A stretch of 64,000 bases of DNA from Pipra filicauda (lineage: Eukaryota; Chordata; Aves; Passeriformes; Pipridae). Position 1 is the stretch's first letter. Every line of letters starts with the position of its first letter. Below, piece after piece: positions 52,444 through 64,000 of this stretch. Below the pieces are notes generated by a model. That model did not search any database, was not told the origin of the DNA, and was given only the letters and a program-made list of their open reading frames with translations. Made by a program: the position numbers and the translations under genes. The stretch covers positions 1,116,001-1,180,000 of the forward strand of contig NW_024103718.1 of NCBI RefSeq assembly GCF_003945595.2, written 5' to 3'.

Positions 52444-52516
52444 ATCATTTACAGTACATTACATCATTACAGTACATCACATCATTGCAGTACCTCATTT
52501 ACATTTACAGTACAGA
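52444..52516. repeat. imperfect minisatellite (TCATTACAGTACATCACA-like)
   Basis: Three to four imperfect copies of a unit of about 18 bp, built on TCATT-ACAGTAC, occur between 52444 and 52516. Units differ in length, so it is a decayed tandem array. Confidence 0.75.
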
Positions 52517-52945
52517 TGCTAAAACCAATGCTCTAGCTACAATATCAATATGCTTCTCAACATTTTTTGAAGAAAGCTTTCTACCAAAATGTTTGCAGGA
52601 AGGTAAATTCTCAGCATAGGCTAACATGCATTGAAAGAATTTCTAAACATATAAAGTAATAGTAAGTAGAAGAGATGTAGTGCAATTTGATGTTATAATT
52701 ACAGCTTAAATTTATTTTCAAATGAAAATGAAGCATTTTAATAGCAACTGTTTCCGAAATAAAACCTTTCATTTCATGAATACAAACCTTAGACTTTTCA
52801 CTTGGGATTTTCTCAGTTTGCTTAGAGCACCTATAAAGTTTCACCCTGTCCACTGTGCAAATTTTTATAGTTCACTGTGATTTCTGTAGTGTTTTGCATG
52901 AACTCTCCAAGTAGACTTTTCAATTAAGTAATAATGTCTTATATC

Positions 52946-52948
<3 letters not shown>

Positions 52949-52976
<28 letters not shown>
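52949..52976. repeat. (TA)n microsatellite
   Basis: An uninterrupted TA run of about 14 units. It is likely to be length-polymorphic. Confidence 0.92.
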
Positions 52977-52979
<3 letters not shown>

Positions 52980-55151
52980 AAGAAGCCTACAAAACTGGAA
53001 GAAATTTTGAAAGAAATTAATGAAAACAGTAGCCTTACTCATCAATAATGCCAACTGAGAGTAGCCTATTGTCATAAATATGAGAAAACAGGAGAAGTCT
53101 TCCAAATTCCCAACATATTTGCACATCATATAACTTGACCTATTATAATAAACAACCTGCTTCATCTACTTGCCTTATATTGAAATATATGTGGGAAATT
53201 TCTTCCTCAAGTTAACAGTTGTCCCTGTGAATAGTAGAATACTGCCTGCAGATAATATTTTACTGTTTCATCTGACCTCTCTATTTTCTTTTGTGATGTG
53301 TACTTTCTATCATTTCTGCTTTCAGAGATCTTGAAGGAAAACTCAGGACACTTTTGTCTACAACCGAAAAAAATGAATAAATAATTTATATGTATTTAGT
53401 TCTTTAAGAAATGCCTACTGATTTTGTCCAAATATTAAGCACTATATGAACATGTTAATATTAATCTTGATTTCCACATATGAATTCTACAGAGAAATAG
53501 AACTCTTAAATTACTGTCCAGAAATGTATTTGTAATCTTGAAATGAAAACTCAGTTAGCAACAAATGAATTCATATTACTGAAACAGAGTAATAGCATCT
53601 AATAGTGCTATTAGGTGAGGACTAGAAACACAGACAAACCTCTTTTGACCCACATCATACTCTCAAGTTGAGGAAATGAAGTCCATGCTCGACTCTTATC
53701 AGCACTCCTTGGAATCTGCCAGTGCCACAGGGGTAATCATGCAGCGGTGTTGCAGTGTCAGCACCCTATCAACTGGACTGACACCACCGAACAGAGCCCT
53801 TGTCAGCCCAGGGATGATATCTAAAATAGGCTCAGCGAAGCACAAGCGAAGGGCTAATAATCTCTGCCCTAGAGAGCACATCCTCTGGCAGTTTGATGCT
53901 GCACTGAAATTCATAAGCACAGCTCTTCAGTCCATGCCAAACTCTGAAATAACCATAAAACTTTGCATAGTCTATCCTCTCTGCTCATGAAATTGAGAGA
54001 GATACTTTACTTTAAAAGCAAAGCTATAGATAAAAGGCAGCAGGGCAGGAGGAATGCAAGTAAACAAGTTTGTGTTTAAAATTTTATTTTTTTTTCTTCT
54101 TTTTAAGGTGCTGAAAAGTCCTTCAGCTTTGGATTTTGTTTCTCCACCTAATTCATCCCACCCAGGATCTATGAGTTTGGCAGCATGCTATATAATTTTT
54201 CTCTGCTAATTTCTTACCCTAGTCCTGCAAGCTTACAAATAGTGAAAATATCTCTGCATCAGAGAAAATATCATTCTGATCAAATTTTGAAAAATATTTC
54301 CATATACTTTTTAATAAAGTGATTTATTTTTTCTTAGTCTGTAATTTTTCTTATGATGTTTTAATCAGCCCATTATCTAGGAAATAAAGGAAATGGCATA
54401 GACAAATGTCTAATGCACTAAGGAACACATTTTTATTGCAACATTTGAGTGTTTTATTATAAAGAACTGTGATTGCCTCCAAAAAACTTATTTCAAGGGG
54501 ACATGTCAGTATAGTTTTTAAAATGATACGCACTAATTAATTCTCTAAGTGCCCTTGCTAGTTGCTCTCTTCCGGTCCTCTCTTTGTTCAGGAGGTTCAT
54601 TGAATCACAGCTTTTCTCCCTTCCTGAGTTTCACCCACTCGTTATCAGGAATGAATCACATCTCTGTAGCATCTCCTCTCCCAGCCAGAGTCTCCAAACA
54701 GAAGAACCAGCCCACAGATGAGCTCCTGATTTCAGTCATGTGAGTGATTCTCCCTCCCCTCTAGGTGTGGGTGTTCAGCTGAGGGGTTTGCACAGCTCAG
54801 CACTGGCTGGGTGAGTACAGCTGGGCACTAGAGATGCATGGTATCAGGGTTACCAGGGGAGCCCAGTCCCTCGCAGTGGGAGTCATAAGCTGACAAGACC
54901 TACTACAGTACCCACTGAAAAGTCTCTTTCTCTCCCATTCTGTCACTCCTTACTTGTGAAATGACCCCACTGCTCCCCTTACGTCCAGGGGTATGGCTCT
55001 AAGTGGAAGTTTCTAACCCAGTCTATATTGGCACCACCCAGAAGGAGCTGCAGTTTACACTGTATTCGCTCAGGTTGTAGTATCCTTTAACCCCATTCCT
55101 GCAAGTGACTTGGATTATTGACTGATAAGTGGTTCAAAAATAGTTGATCTA

Positions 55152-55187
55152 TCTTTTTCTTTTCTTTTTCTTTTTTTTTTTTTCCCC
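55152..55187. repeat. pyrimidine (T/C) tract
   Basis: TCTTTTTCTTTTC units lead into a pure T run and CCCC. It is low complexity. Confidence 0.85.
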
Positions 55188-58100
55188 AAACTAATGTAAA
55201 AGCAGCTGACAACCTGGGGTTCAGATTGTCCCATATTTCAAAAGAGAAATAGATGTTCTACTCATATAGAAATTACTGACTATTGTACTCCTGAAGTCCT
55301 GGAGCTGAATCAAGCTTTTCCACCAAAGCTAAAATAAATACATTCACACTAACAGCTTCTTTTGACAGTTTTTGTTATTTTTACTTTATGCACACAGTTT
55401 TTCAAAAGAGGCTTTATTGCCCAGAACTTTCTTTCCAGAGCCCATTCTTTATTATAATATCGTGTCAGATAAAGTAACAGAAAGAACACAGTAGGACAGG
55501 AGAGCAAAAGGGGAAGATGAAAGAGCAAGTGGGGGAAAAAATTGAGGCTCATGAATGCAGCAAAGGCTTCATGTTCACATCATGGCAATACTGATGGATA
55601 AATTTTCCCTGAGGAGAGAGGCAGGCGTGAGAGCTGTTCACAGACCAGAGCTTGGAAAGAAACTTTTGTAACAACTAGTTTTGGGGTTTTAAGTGCCTCA
55701 TGAATATGCCATTTGGGAGTAACATTTTCTTATTCTTTTTATGAATTCAAGGATAACTCAGAAATCCTCCAAATTCAGAGTTCATCTCTCTTGACCAGAA
55801 GGCCAGACTGTATCCCAATGTTAAATATCTGTAACTAGGTGACCTGACTATCCTAGCTGAGATATTCACATTCTTAAAGTTAAAAACATGATTTCAGAGG
55901 ACTGATCACTAGAACTTTATGACACACCTAGTTAATACAAGCATCATCACACTATATGAGTATATATTATTCAGAGTGGACTCTTGAAAACTGTGTCAAG
56001 ATTCATAAAGCATCCTAACACCCTGAAGTTACTGGCTTAAGGCATAAAACATGGAGCAGGACAACAGATATAATCTGAAAAAGGTTTAATACCCTTGATA
56101 GAAGGAATAAAAATTGTGACAAGTGAATAAAGGAACAACAATAAAGAAGCCAAAGGAATAAGAAATAAATTGTATCTTATTATACACTAAGTTATCTCTG
56201 TTTTGAGGGTAAGAGGAGAAGTAGGAGAAGACTTTAGATGGGAAGCAAAGCAATGGAAGCAAGTGGAGTCAGAGGATGAACAACCATTGCTGCTACCCTT
56301 TTCGTCATACCCCAGAGTCACATTTGGACACTGAGGAATCTCCTATTTTTTGAATGCTATCCCAGTAAGACCCGACAGAGGGGTGGATGCAGATTTACAA
56401 CCATACTCATAACCTCTGGCTAAGTCTGGAGCAAGTCCTGGGATACCTGTTTTGTACTGCTCCCTGTTTCTCTCCTCTCTAACAGTCTCATTTTGACATG
56501 TAAGGCCATCTTTTTCTCAAGGCAACGTTTCTGTGAACTTGTGACAAATGAGGTAACTCAATAATAGTCTCAACAGCCCAATCCTGCTACAGGTTTGCTA
56601 CATCACAGAGCAGCTGATGAGACCATGTGTTCTGCCTACGTCTTTCCAGCACCTGAGACAAGAATGGCTTTTTCTATTTTTGCTGATTTTTTCTAGTACA
56701 TTTTGTCTTAAGAAAAAAATCTTTAAAGCAGCAGTTCATCTCAACTAACTTTTTCTCCTTCATCCTTTCCCCAGTACCTAAGAGAGTGGTCATTAGTTCC
56801 AAATATAGTAAAAGGCACTCAAGTAGGACTTTCCCCATTAAAAGAACAAACAAAACACCCAAATAAAAACCAAAACCAGAACAACAACAAAAAACCCCAC
56901 ATACTTTCTAGAAAAAAAAGGAAATTTAAAAAGCTAAACAAAAACACAAAAATGGAAGTCTCAGTTCCTGTTTAATGTTCCCATCACTTGCCTTTACCTG
57001 TTCCCCTTTCTCTCATCCATCCTGAACAGATAAAGATGTGTAACATGAACAAAAAAGCCCACGGTATCCATTGGCAGCTACATCAGCATGTAATAAGAAC
57101 AGATCTATAAGGCAAAGAGGCTCGTTCTAGGGACCAGGGGTTCTAGGGGCATCCACTAAAAGCTGATAAAGGTGCACTCCTTGTTACTCAAAACTGCAAA
57201 TGATCTCTGAATTCATTACCTACAGTGAGAGAGACACATTAAACACCTTTAATTCTCTAGGTCTATTTATAGAAACACAGTGTAACTCTGCTTTTTCCTC
57301 TGTGTAAGAAAGTGTTATGCTGATATTAGTAACACCAAACAAATATTATATGGTTTTCAGAATTACTTGTTCTAGCAGGTGAAATTGCCAAGGTAGTGAA
57401 GTAATATTTATGTCACTATATAAGATTTGCCATCATTACAGAGAATTCAGAGAAGACACTCTGATGCTAAGCTAGTTCAGCTTAGCAAAAGCTCACACAT
57501 CAACTGTTTTGTTGAGGTGGGGGTTGGCATCTCACTGCAGCTTTTTGATTGAGATATCTTTTACTAAAACTTTGTCCTGGATCAATATTTCATCTCTATG
57601 TTTTTCAGTACATACCTTTTGTTTAATTCTCCTTAGGTGTATTCCAAAATATTCACACATTTCAAAAAAAATCACATTCTTTAATATATACAGGAAATAA
57701 TTGAAGAGGAACTCTAACTAAGATGTCCATGTTGATGAGCACTTTGTAACTGGCAAAACCAGTTATTGCAACCAGCATACCTTTCCAAACGTTCCATTCT
57801 CTGCTTGTTTTGGAGCTCCATACTCAAGCAATATTGAAGATTCAGGTTTCTAAATCAATTTTAACATTCAGGAGAAAAGGGCAAAAGTTAAAACAAATCT
57901 TTAATTTTCAAAAATTATATAGGAGAAGAAAGAAAGTGGCAGTTGGGTTAAACAAAATGTTCGTGACCAATCCTTACATGGGTGGAGCTCTTGGAAACCA
58001 CCTGTGTCCAAGCTTGCTATCACTAGCATAGAATTGTTCTTGCTCAAAGAAGTTAGGTTTTCTCAAAGGTTCATGTTGTTTTGCTTAAAATTCAAGAAGG

Positions 58101-58629
58101 AAATAAAACAAAATTATCTCTAGAGGGAGGTCTGGTTCTATGCTCTTTCAATTTGCACTACACATTTGTGACCAACCTACAGGGTTAATCAGCCTAAATT
58201 GCTTACATAAAATTAGCACTACAAATCCTTATATCAGAATATGCTAAAATTGCATAAAGCAAACGTTTGAAAGTAAGAGTATTCAAAAAGGAAACTTATT
58301 TATAAAATTGTAATTCAATCGAAGAAAATGTGCAATAAAATAAATAAATTATATAAATAAATAATTTTTTTCTGTTCGAAAAAATGCATTGGTCATTAAT
58401 TGCACCTTGTTGCTCCCACATAGGGTCATCATGAGAACTAGAAGAGGAACATAGGCAGATGCTGCTTGGGGAGAAGGAAGAGATTGAACTCATAAGGTAG
58501 TAACTACCCAATGTGTGAGCTGTGAGATATGTGAAAGGATTGCAAAGTTGTCCAGGTGAGCATATGGTTGTTCTGGCTGTTCTGATGTTGAGATAATGGG
58601 GCCAGTAATCTGGAATTAAAGGTTAAGGA

Positions 58630-60420
58630 AGCCAGGCAGGTCAATGCATTTTTCTCGATCCCTTTGACAGCAGAGTGCAGGACACAATTTGCTTTGACTT
58701 GGAGCGGTGTCCAACACACCTGGACTGTTCCAAGTGGGGAAACACAGTCCTATCATCTGCCATAAACTGATCCAGACTGCACTGGAACAGGGTGAAGCTC
58801 TGGAACACCTGAAACACATTGATGTCATTATTGTGTAGGACCACACACCATAAGTTTTTGAGAAGGGGAAGACAATAGCCCAAATCCTTCTGAAAGCCAG
58901 TTTGGCCATAAAACAAGTAAGGTCAATGGATCTGCATAGGAGATCCAGTTTTTACGAATAAAATGGCAAGATGGATGCAATTAACAAGGTAAGAATAATG
59001 TCTCCACGAACAAGCAAAAAGGAAACACAAGCTTTTTTTAGGCATTGTGGATTTTTGGAGAATGTGCTGAAGAGGCCCCACTGTATAATGAATTACCATG
59101 AAATGAAAAACAATATACCCTATTCATTGATGGGTCCTGTCGTATTGTAGGAAACCATCAAAGGTGAAAAGCTGTTGTGTGGAGTCCCACACGACAAGAC
59201 ATAAAAACTACTGAAGGACAAGGTGAATTGAGTCAATATGTAAATGTGAAAGCTATTCAGCTGGCTTTAGATTTTGCTGAATGAGAAAAATGGCCAATAC
59301 TTTATTTCTATATTGATTCATCGATGATGGCAAGTGCCCTGTGGGGGTGGATACAGGGATGGAAGCAGAGCAACTGACAGCACAGAGGTAAACTCATCTG
59401 GGCTGCTGAATGATGGTAAGATATTGTTGCTAGTTATAAAAGTAACATCATGTAGGTGCTCACATACCCACTAAAAAATATAAAAACAAATCAGTAGGTG
59501 GACCAGATTGACGTGGCTCAGGAAACTCTGGGCCGATAACAGAAGGGGTGGATTATTTAGGGCCCAATGGGCTCATGACACTTCAGGCCATCAAGGAAGG
59601 GTTGCAACATATAGATGGGCTCATGATTGAGGGGAGTGGGCTGAACCATGGACACTATTGCACAGGTTATTCCTCAGTGTGAAATATGAGCTGCAATCAA
59701 GCAAGCCAAGCAATTAAAACCTTTCTGATATGGAGGATGATGGCTGAAATATGGAGAAATCTGGGAGATTGAATATATCACACTTCCTCTAGCCCTTCAA
59801 GGCAAGCACCATGTGCTTATAATAATGGAAGAAATCATCAGATAGCTGGAAACACATCCCATGCCCCCCATGCCAACACTACCTTGAGCCTTGCAAAACA
59901 AGCTGTATAGTGACATGGCACTCCAGGTAGAATTGATTCAGAAAATGGGACTCGTTTCCAAAACAATCTCATAGGCACCTGGTCCCAAGAGCATGGCATC
60001 GAGTGGGTATATCACACGCCCTATCAGCACCAACCTCCAGGAAAATTGAATGATACAATGAACTCTAAAGACTGCACTGAGAAATGGGTGGTGGGACCTT
60101 TGAACACCGGGATACACATTAAGCCAAAGCCACCTGGTAAGAACCCCTCAGTCAAGTCTAGGGGATCTGCCAAACCCAACTGGCTGGCCCTGCCCAGTCA
60201 AAATGTTATGTACTGTGGAAGGGGATAAAGTCACTGTAGTGTACATAAAAAATTTTGCTGCGGAAGACAGTCCAGGTTATTCCTGCTACAGGCAGTGGCA
60301 AATACACTTGTGTGACTGCTTTTGCTCAAGGGCCTGGGTGCACTTGGTAGGTAATGAGGAATGATGGGGAATTCTGATGTGTGCCTCAAGGGGATTTGAT
60401 TTTGGTTAAGAATAGTCAGT
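58630..60420 (+). pseudogene. ERVL-like pol (RT, RNase H, integrase), broken
   Basis: Pol wording is recognisable in changing frames, with many stops and deletions. The reverse transcriptase part is at 58.63-59.04 kb. The place of its YxDD active site reads HIDV (about 58.83 kb), so a catalytic aspartate is lost. An RNase H part lies at 59.25-59.52 kb. Integrase occupies 59.54-60.42 kb. Its zinc-finger region is interrupted by a TGA at a cysteine position. The first catalytic aspartate position appears to read glutamate in a WEIEYI context near 59.77 kb. The longest open piece is only 60 codons (60046-60228). It cannot make a working polyprotein. Confidence 0.85.
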
Positions 60421-60797
60421 GATTTGAACTATATAATGTTAATTGCAGTATAATACTGTATGTCATCACTACTACAGTTGCTATATGCCCTATCAATTAC
60501 AAGACAGGAAAATTGTCCAGATTAATGAAGAATGAATTTTGATGAACTGGGGCAAAGCGCAGCAATGATAGAACCAGAACTGGCCTCATCATGTAACAAT
60601 CCAACACCACAAACCATTTTCTGCCCTGAAGGACTACTATGATGGATGGAGTCCAAAGCCATGGACTAAATTATCTCAACAGACATTTTAGAGGAATGGC
60701 TCATAGACTAAGGGAATTACATCTGTATGTATATAAAAAAGACAGGAAAGAACGTACTGGAAATGTTGGGACCTGGCCATAATGGAAATGGTATAGA

Positions 60798-60809
60798 ATG
60801 GGGTGGGTA
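60798..60809 (+). promoter_or_regulatory. polypurine tract before 3' LTR
   Basis: AATGGGGTGGGTA lies immediately before the TG that starts the LTR. This is the position and composition of a retroviral plus-strand primer site. It is interrupted by one T and is presumably inactive. Confidence 0.6.
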
Positions 60810-60810
60810 T

Positions 60811-61156
60811 TGTCCTGGTTTCATCTGAAATAGAATTAATTTTTTTCCGAGTAGTTGGTACAGTAATGTGTTTTGGATGTAAGATGAGAATAATGTTGAT
60901 AACATGCTGATGTTTGAGTTGTTGTTAAGAAGTGTTTACACCAAGTCAAGGTCTTTTCTGCCTCTCCCCCCACCTCACCAGTAAGCAGGCTGGGGGTACA
61001 ACAAGTGTTTCTCTCCTTTTAAACTGTCTTTATATAAGCCCAAGAATTTTTACTTTGATTTTTTTTTCCCCACAATTTTCTCACTCATCCCACTGAGGTG
61101 ATGAGGGACAGAGCAGCTGTGTGGTGTTTAGTTACCTAATGGCTTAAAACATGACA
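60811..61156 (+). repeat. ERVL-like 3' LTR
   Basis: It starts TGTCCTGGTTTCATCTG at 60811 and ends GGCTTAAAACATGACA at 61156. That gives TG...CA ends and the wording of the LTR type that accompanies avian ERVL elements. It contains TATATAAG at 61031-61038. At 346 bp it is shorter than I would expect for the family, so an internal deletion is likely. There is no matching 5' LTR in the window. Confidence 0.85.
61031..61038 (+). promoter_or_regulatory. LTR TATA box
   Basis: TATATAAG lies about 220 bp inside the LTR, the expected place for the U3 promoter. Any promoter activity would point toward the CR1 at 61.5 kb. Confidence 0.55.
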
Positions 61157-61477
61157 TCATTTCAGACCTAAGATGACTCACATTCAGCTATGGATCATCA
61201 AAGACCTGCCAGAGTACATAAAATTTGAAATCCCTCAGAACTGCATGACTTCTGTTTCCCTTCAACATACTTTGACGTTAAAAAAAAAAAAATCACTAAA
61301 CAAACAAAAGATATTCTGAGGCAAACACTCAGCATCAATAGTTTCACTTCTATGTTTAAACTTGGCAAAATCATAAACCACTAAAAATAGCGCCTTCCAA
61401 TGCAAAAATAAGGCAAAACAAAGCAAACAAAACAATCCTTACTTGGTTTCTTAAAAAATACAGAAATCATAATTTAG
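61157..61477. other. AT-rich DNA without recognised gene
   Basis: It contains an A-rich tract at about 61.28 kb. I see nothing else. Confidence 0.55.
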
Positions 61478-61849
61478 ATGGTGCAAGGCATTCTAAATTA
61501 TTTAAAAACAATAAATTGGAAGTGCGCCTTACAACGCTCTGCCTACAAGAAAGATAGACTATTTACAAAAACATGTAGTGACAGGATAAGGGGAAATGGC
61601 TTTAAACTGAAAGAGAGTAGGTTTAGATTAGCTGTTAGGAAGACATTCTTCACTACGAGTGTGGTGAAGCACTCCTACAGGTTACCCAGAGAAGTTGTGG
61701 AGGTCACATCCCTGGAACTATTCAAGACCAGGTTAAATGGAGTTCAAGCAATCTGATCTAGTGAAAGGTGTTCCCGTCCATGGCAGAGGGAGTGGAACTA
61801 GAAGATCTTTAACGCCCCTTCAAACCCAAGTCATTCTATGATTCTGTGG
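61478..61849 (+). mobile_element. CR1 LINE 3' end
   Basis: A 5'-truncated CR1 on the plus strand keeps an open frame to about 61756. It includes SDRIRGNGFKLKESRFRL, then VRKTFFTTSVVKH and LPREVVEVTSLELFKTRL, which is the family C-terminus. The 3' untranslated part ends with CATTCTATGATTCTGTGG near 61849. The open frame of 92 codons is relatively well kept, and one tryptophan position of the family (HWN) reads HSY. Its wording differs from the copies at 24.8 and 44.3 kb, so it is a separate subfamily or age. Confidence 0.9.
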
Positions 61850-63324
61850 TTTTCATTTAAATAATCTTTTTCAAGTGCTTGACTGCCTTGTGTAGAAAGA
61901 TTCCAACCGAAAGACTTCTGATGCCAGGACTACTCTTCAAGATCTTAGCAGATGTCTGTGGGACTCTGTGTACCTCCCCATGGCCTTAGGTGAGGCTCCT
62001 TCTGCATGGAGGTACAAAAATCTCACTGATCCAGTCCACTCCAGATTCCATAAGAAACTTACAGTGTTGTTTAAGATTGTATTGCTTAAACATATCCTTC
62101 CACCTATGAAAGAAAAGTAATTGGCATGCATTGCTGGCTTTCCATTTCTTCTCTTCTAAAGGTATGGTATGCTTCATGATCCATCATAACAAATGCAGGG
62201 AAGAAAATAATGAAATACTCTTTACCGTGTGTAATAAGTGGTTTATTCATACAGTTATGGAAAACATTTTGAAACAGTTATGATTAAACACCCCAGGAAG
62301 CTGCTGAGGTACATTATTTATCAATATGATCTGTACCAGTATTTGGCTCCCTCATCCTGCAAGTAATTTCCACTGTGCAATGCTTTACCAGGCACTAATT
62401 GGTAGCTCTGAAGGTTCTCTTACGGTATATTTTCCCTTGCCTTCAAAAGTCAAACAGTGAAAAGTAATGTTTCCAGGTTTATATTTTTATCTTATTTTTA
62501 TTCCTTAAGGAAAGACTACAGGAATAACTGCTAAAATTTGAAACATGGCACACATGGTCCTCACAGACTACTAATTTTAGATTTTACTTAATATTTAAAA
62601 AAAGAATGGGTTTCATGTGAACAAAGGTGTTCATTGTTTTTTCAAGTGTAGCAGAAAATTTGTTTTAGCATTTCGAGGAATATGTTTTGAATTTGGTCTT
62701 ATAAGCATTTTAATACAGCAATAATTTTAAGCACATTATTCTGTAACTTAATGGTGCTTGCCTGTCAAATTAGCAATGATTACTCACTCATTTCAAGTGT
62801 GATTCACAACCAACACGTAAAATTCCCTTGCAATACAGTATCTTCTGACAACATCCATTTACAGATCCAAATGTGCTGCTGTTCAAAGGTGATAAAAAAC
62901 ACTTGTGTCCTGTAAACGGCTAAGCTAATAATTTTGATAGCTTGAAGGAAGCAAATTTTTGACTTCTCAAGAAGGTCACCCTGATAAACACCCAGGGAAG
63001 AGATCCTTCATAGGTTACTATAGTAAAAACACTCTGCAGATTACTGAGGTTTCTTTTTTTCCAGATCTATGATCTATTGCTTACATAGAGTCTGGGAAGC
63101 AAAGGATTTCACAATTAAGTGTTTTAGGAAGCAATTATGAGATGCTTTCTGATAACACAACCATCCCAAGTAACTGCTTTGCCTTGGTGTTTTACTTCAT
63201 TTCCAACAGCTCAAGGTTAGTCAATTTATTACACAAAGAAAAGAGAACTATTTGCCAACAACTTGTATAAAACAACAGCTCAGTTTTCACTGTTACCTCT
63301 CATGCTTAGAAAAGGATGTAGACT
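61850..63324. other. AT-rich DNA without recognised gene
   Basis: I see no recognised gene or repeat. Confidence 0.55.
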
Positions 63325-63395
63325 TAGAATCATATAATTATAGAATCATTAAGGTTGGAAAGGTCTCCGAGATCACTGACTCCATTCAACTGTCT
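63325..63395 (-). mobile_element. CR1 LINE 3' terminus
   Basis: On the plus strand AGAATCATATAATTATAGAATCATT is recalled in part, followed by AAGGTTGGAAAGGTC and a CATTCAACTG block. This is the reverse complement of a CR1 3' end including its terminal repeat. Only about 70 bp are confident. Beyond 63.4 kb the similarity is too weak to claim. Confidence 0.8.
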
Positions 63396-64000
63396 AAGAT
63401 TTGTATGATGTTGTCTAGTAATTCTGTAGTTAAGACTTTAATTTTAAACATCTATGAGAAGACAAGAGTAAATGAAGGTAGAAGTTTGCAAATTTGGGAG
63501 GGACACTAATGGCACCTCAGACCACAGTGTTATACTACTGGTTGAGCAGAGTTCCCCCAAGAACTGTGGACCTGAGTATTTGTAGGAATACTTACATCTC
63601 CTCCACCTTCTCAAAATCCATACTGAATGTGCTGTTGGGCCTTGGGGTTGTAAAGCATAGATGGATGCACCAGTTGCACACACTTCTAGACTTGATGAAT
63701 CATATTCTGGAGTTATAACTAAGGACTTGATTCTTACATTTTAAAATCAGGCTCATTTCCTCACAAATGTCCAAAATCTAAGGGAATTGATATCGTAGGG
63801 TATAGAAAACTAGTAATAGATAGATAGTTATTATATATATATATAACCACATCATTCTTCAGTTTAATCATCCCCAAACACAATTTCTAAAAAAAGAATT
63901 TACAAATACACAATGCTGACCCAAATCTGTTTTCTCCCCATTCACCTGTATAGGAGAAGCTTTAAGCGCTTGTCAGAGCACAATTATTTCACAGGATGTG
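63396..64000. other. AT-rich DNA without recognised gene
   Basis: It contains (TAGA)3 at 63814-63827 and a short (TA)n at 63831-63845. Nothing else is recognised. Confidence 0.55.

Larger units (their letters stand above)
47236..58629. other. AT-rich DNA without recognised gene
   Basis: Apart from the listed simple repeats, I recognise nothing certain. Patches that stand out are 50.41-50.77 kb (two overlapping minus-strand frames), 53.68-53.99 kb (CpG-containing 104-codon frame) and 54.54-55.11 kb (GC-richer, possibly an unrecognised old LTR). They are discussed in the findings. Confidence 0.5.
58630..61156 (+). mobile_element. ERVL-like endogenous retrovirus remnant with 3' LTR
   Basis: A plus-strand, 5'-truncated provirus keeps part of reverse transcriptase, part of RNase H, much of integrase and a complete-looking 3' LTR. 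Gag, protease, env and the 5' LTR are absent. The absence of env between integrase and the LTR (about 390 bp of non-coding sequence) fits the env-less ERVL group (class III) common in birds. Class assignment rests on my recognition of the pol and LTR wording and not on a search. Confidence 0.85.

Noticed and set aside
60046..60228. 60-codon open frame as a host gene
   Set aside because: It is the C-terminal integrase part of the ERVL-like remnant.
1..64000. CRISPR arrays, bacterial operons, rRNA genes, mitochondrial insertions
   Set aside because: I found no regular spacer-repeat structure, no ribosome-binding sites with compact genes, and no recognisable rRNA or mitochondrial wording. The window is vertebrate nuclear DNA.

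Overview
This window is vertebrate, almost certainly avian, nuclear DNA. It is AT-rich and CpG-poor, has no operon-like gene packing, and shows no complete host gene. The recognisable content is retroelement debris of the kinds typical of bird genomes. There are five or six fragments of CR1 non-LTR retrotransposons, several with the diagnostic 3' end that repeats ATTCTATGATTCT or ATTCTGTGAT. There are two solo LTRs of about 1 kb from one endogenous retrovirus family. There is a 5'-truncated ERVL-like provirus remnant with its 3' LTR, and the 3' part of a different, RTE-like LINE. Some bird lineages are known to carry horizontally acquired RTE elements (AviRTE), so that last fragment may help to place the species.

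Layout. Positions 1-18.8 kb are single-copy-looking AT-rich DNA with simple repeats, one 3 x 19-bp tandem array (9.23 kb) and one tRNA-like relic (11.75 kb). A solo LTR on the minus strand occupies 18.77-19.81 kb. More unrecognised DNA follows, with A/C-rich and G-run tracts near 22.7-23.1 kb. A polar open stretch on the minus strand at 24.29-24.68 kb is flanked by splice-like signals and may be a lost or real exon. The longest CR1 copy (24.79-26.55 kb, plus strand) carries most of the reverse transcriptase but has frameshifts, stops and an internal deletion. From 26.55 to 35.9 kb I see nothing certain, apart from a C-run/GGA-run pair at 28.4 kb, a possible old SINE tail at 27.8 kb and a purine-skewed, GC-richer patch at 34.0-34.8 kb. 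The RTE-like LINE 3' end is at 35.90-36.82 kb. A composite retroelement zone at 43.8-47.2 kb stacks LINE-like, young CR1, old CR1 and LTR pieces. From 47.2 to 58.6 kb there is unrecognised DNA with a long (TA)n tract and one CpG-containing patch at 53.7 kb. The ERVL-like remnant (58.63-61.16 kb) is followed by two more CR1 3' ends (61.5 and 63.3 kb).

None of the coding remnants looks functional. Every LINE or retroviral reading frame I traced is broken by stops, indels or lost catalytic residues. The parts do not work together as a pathway. They are a layered insertion record in an intergenic region or a very long intron. The observations most worth following up are the RTE-like fragment, the reading frame shared by the two solo LTRs, the tRNA-like relic and the exon-like stretch at 24.3-24.7 kb.
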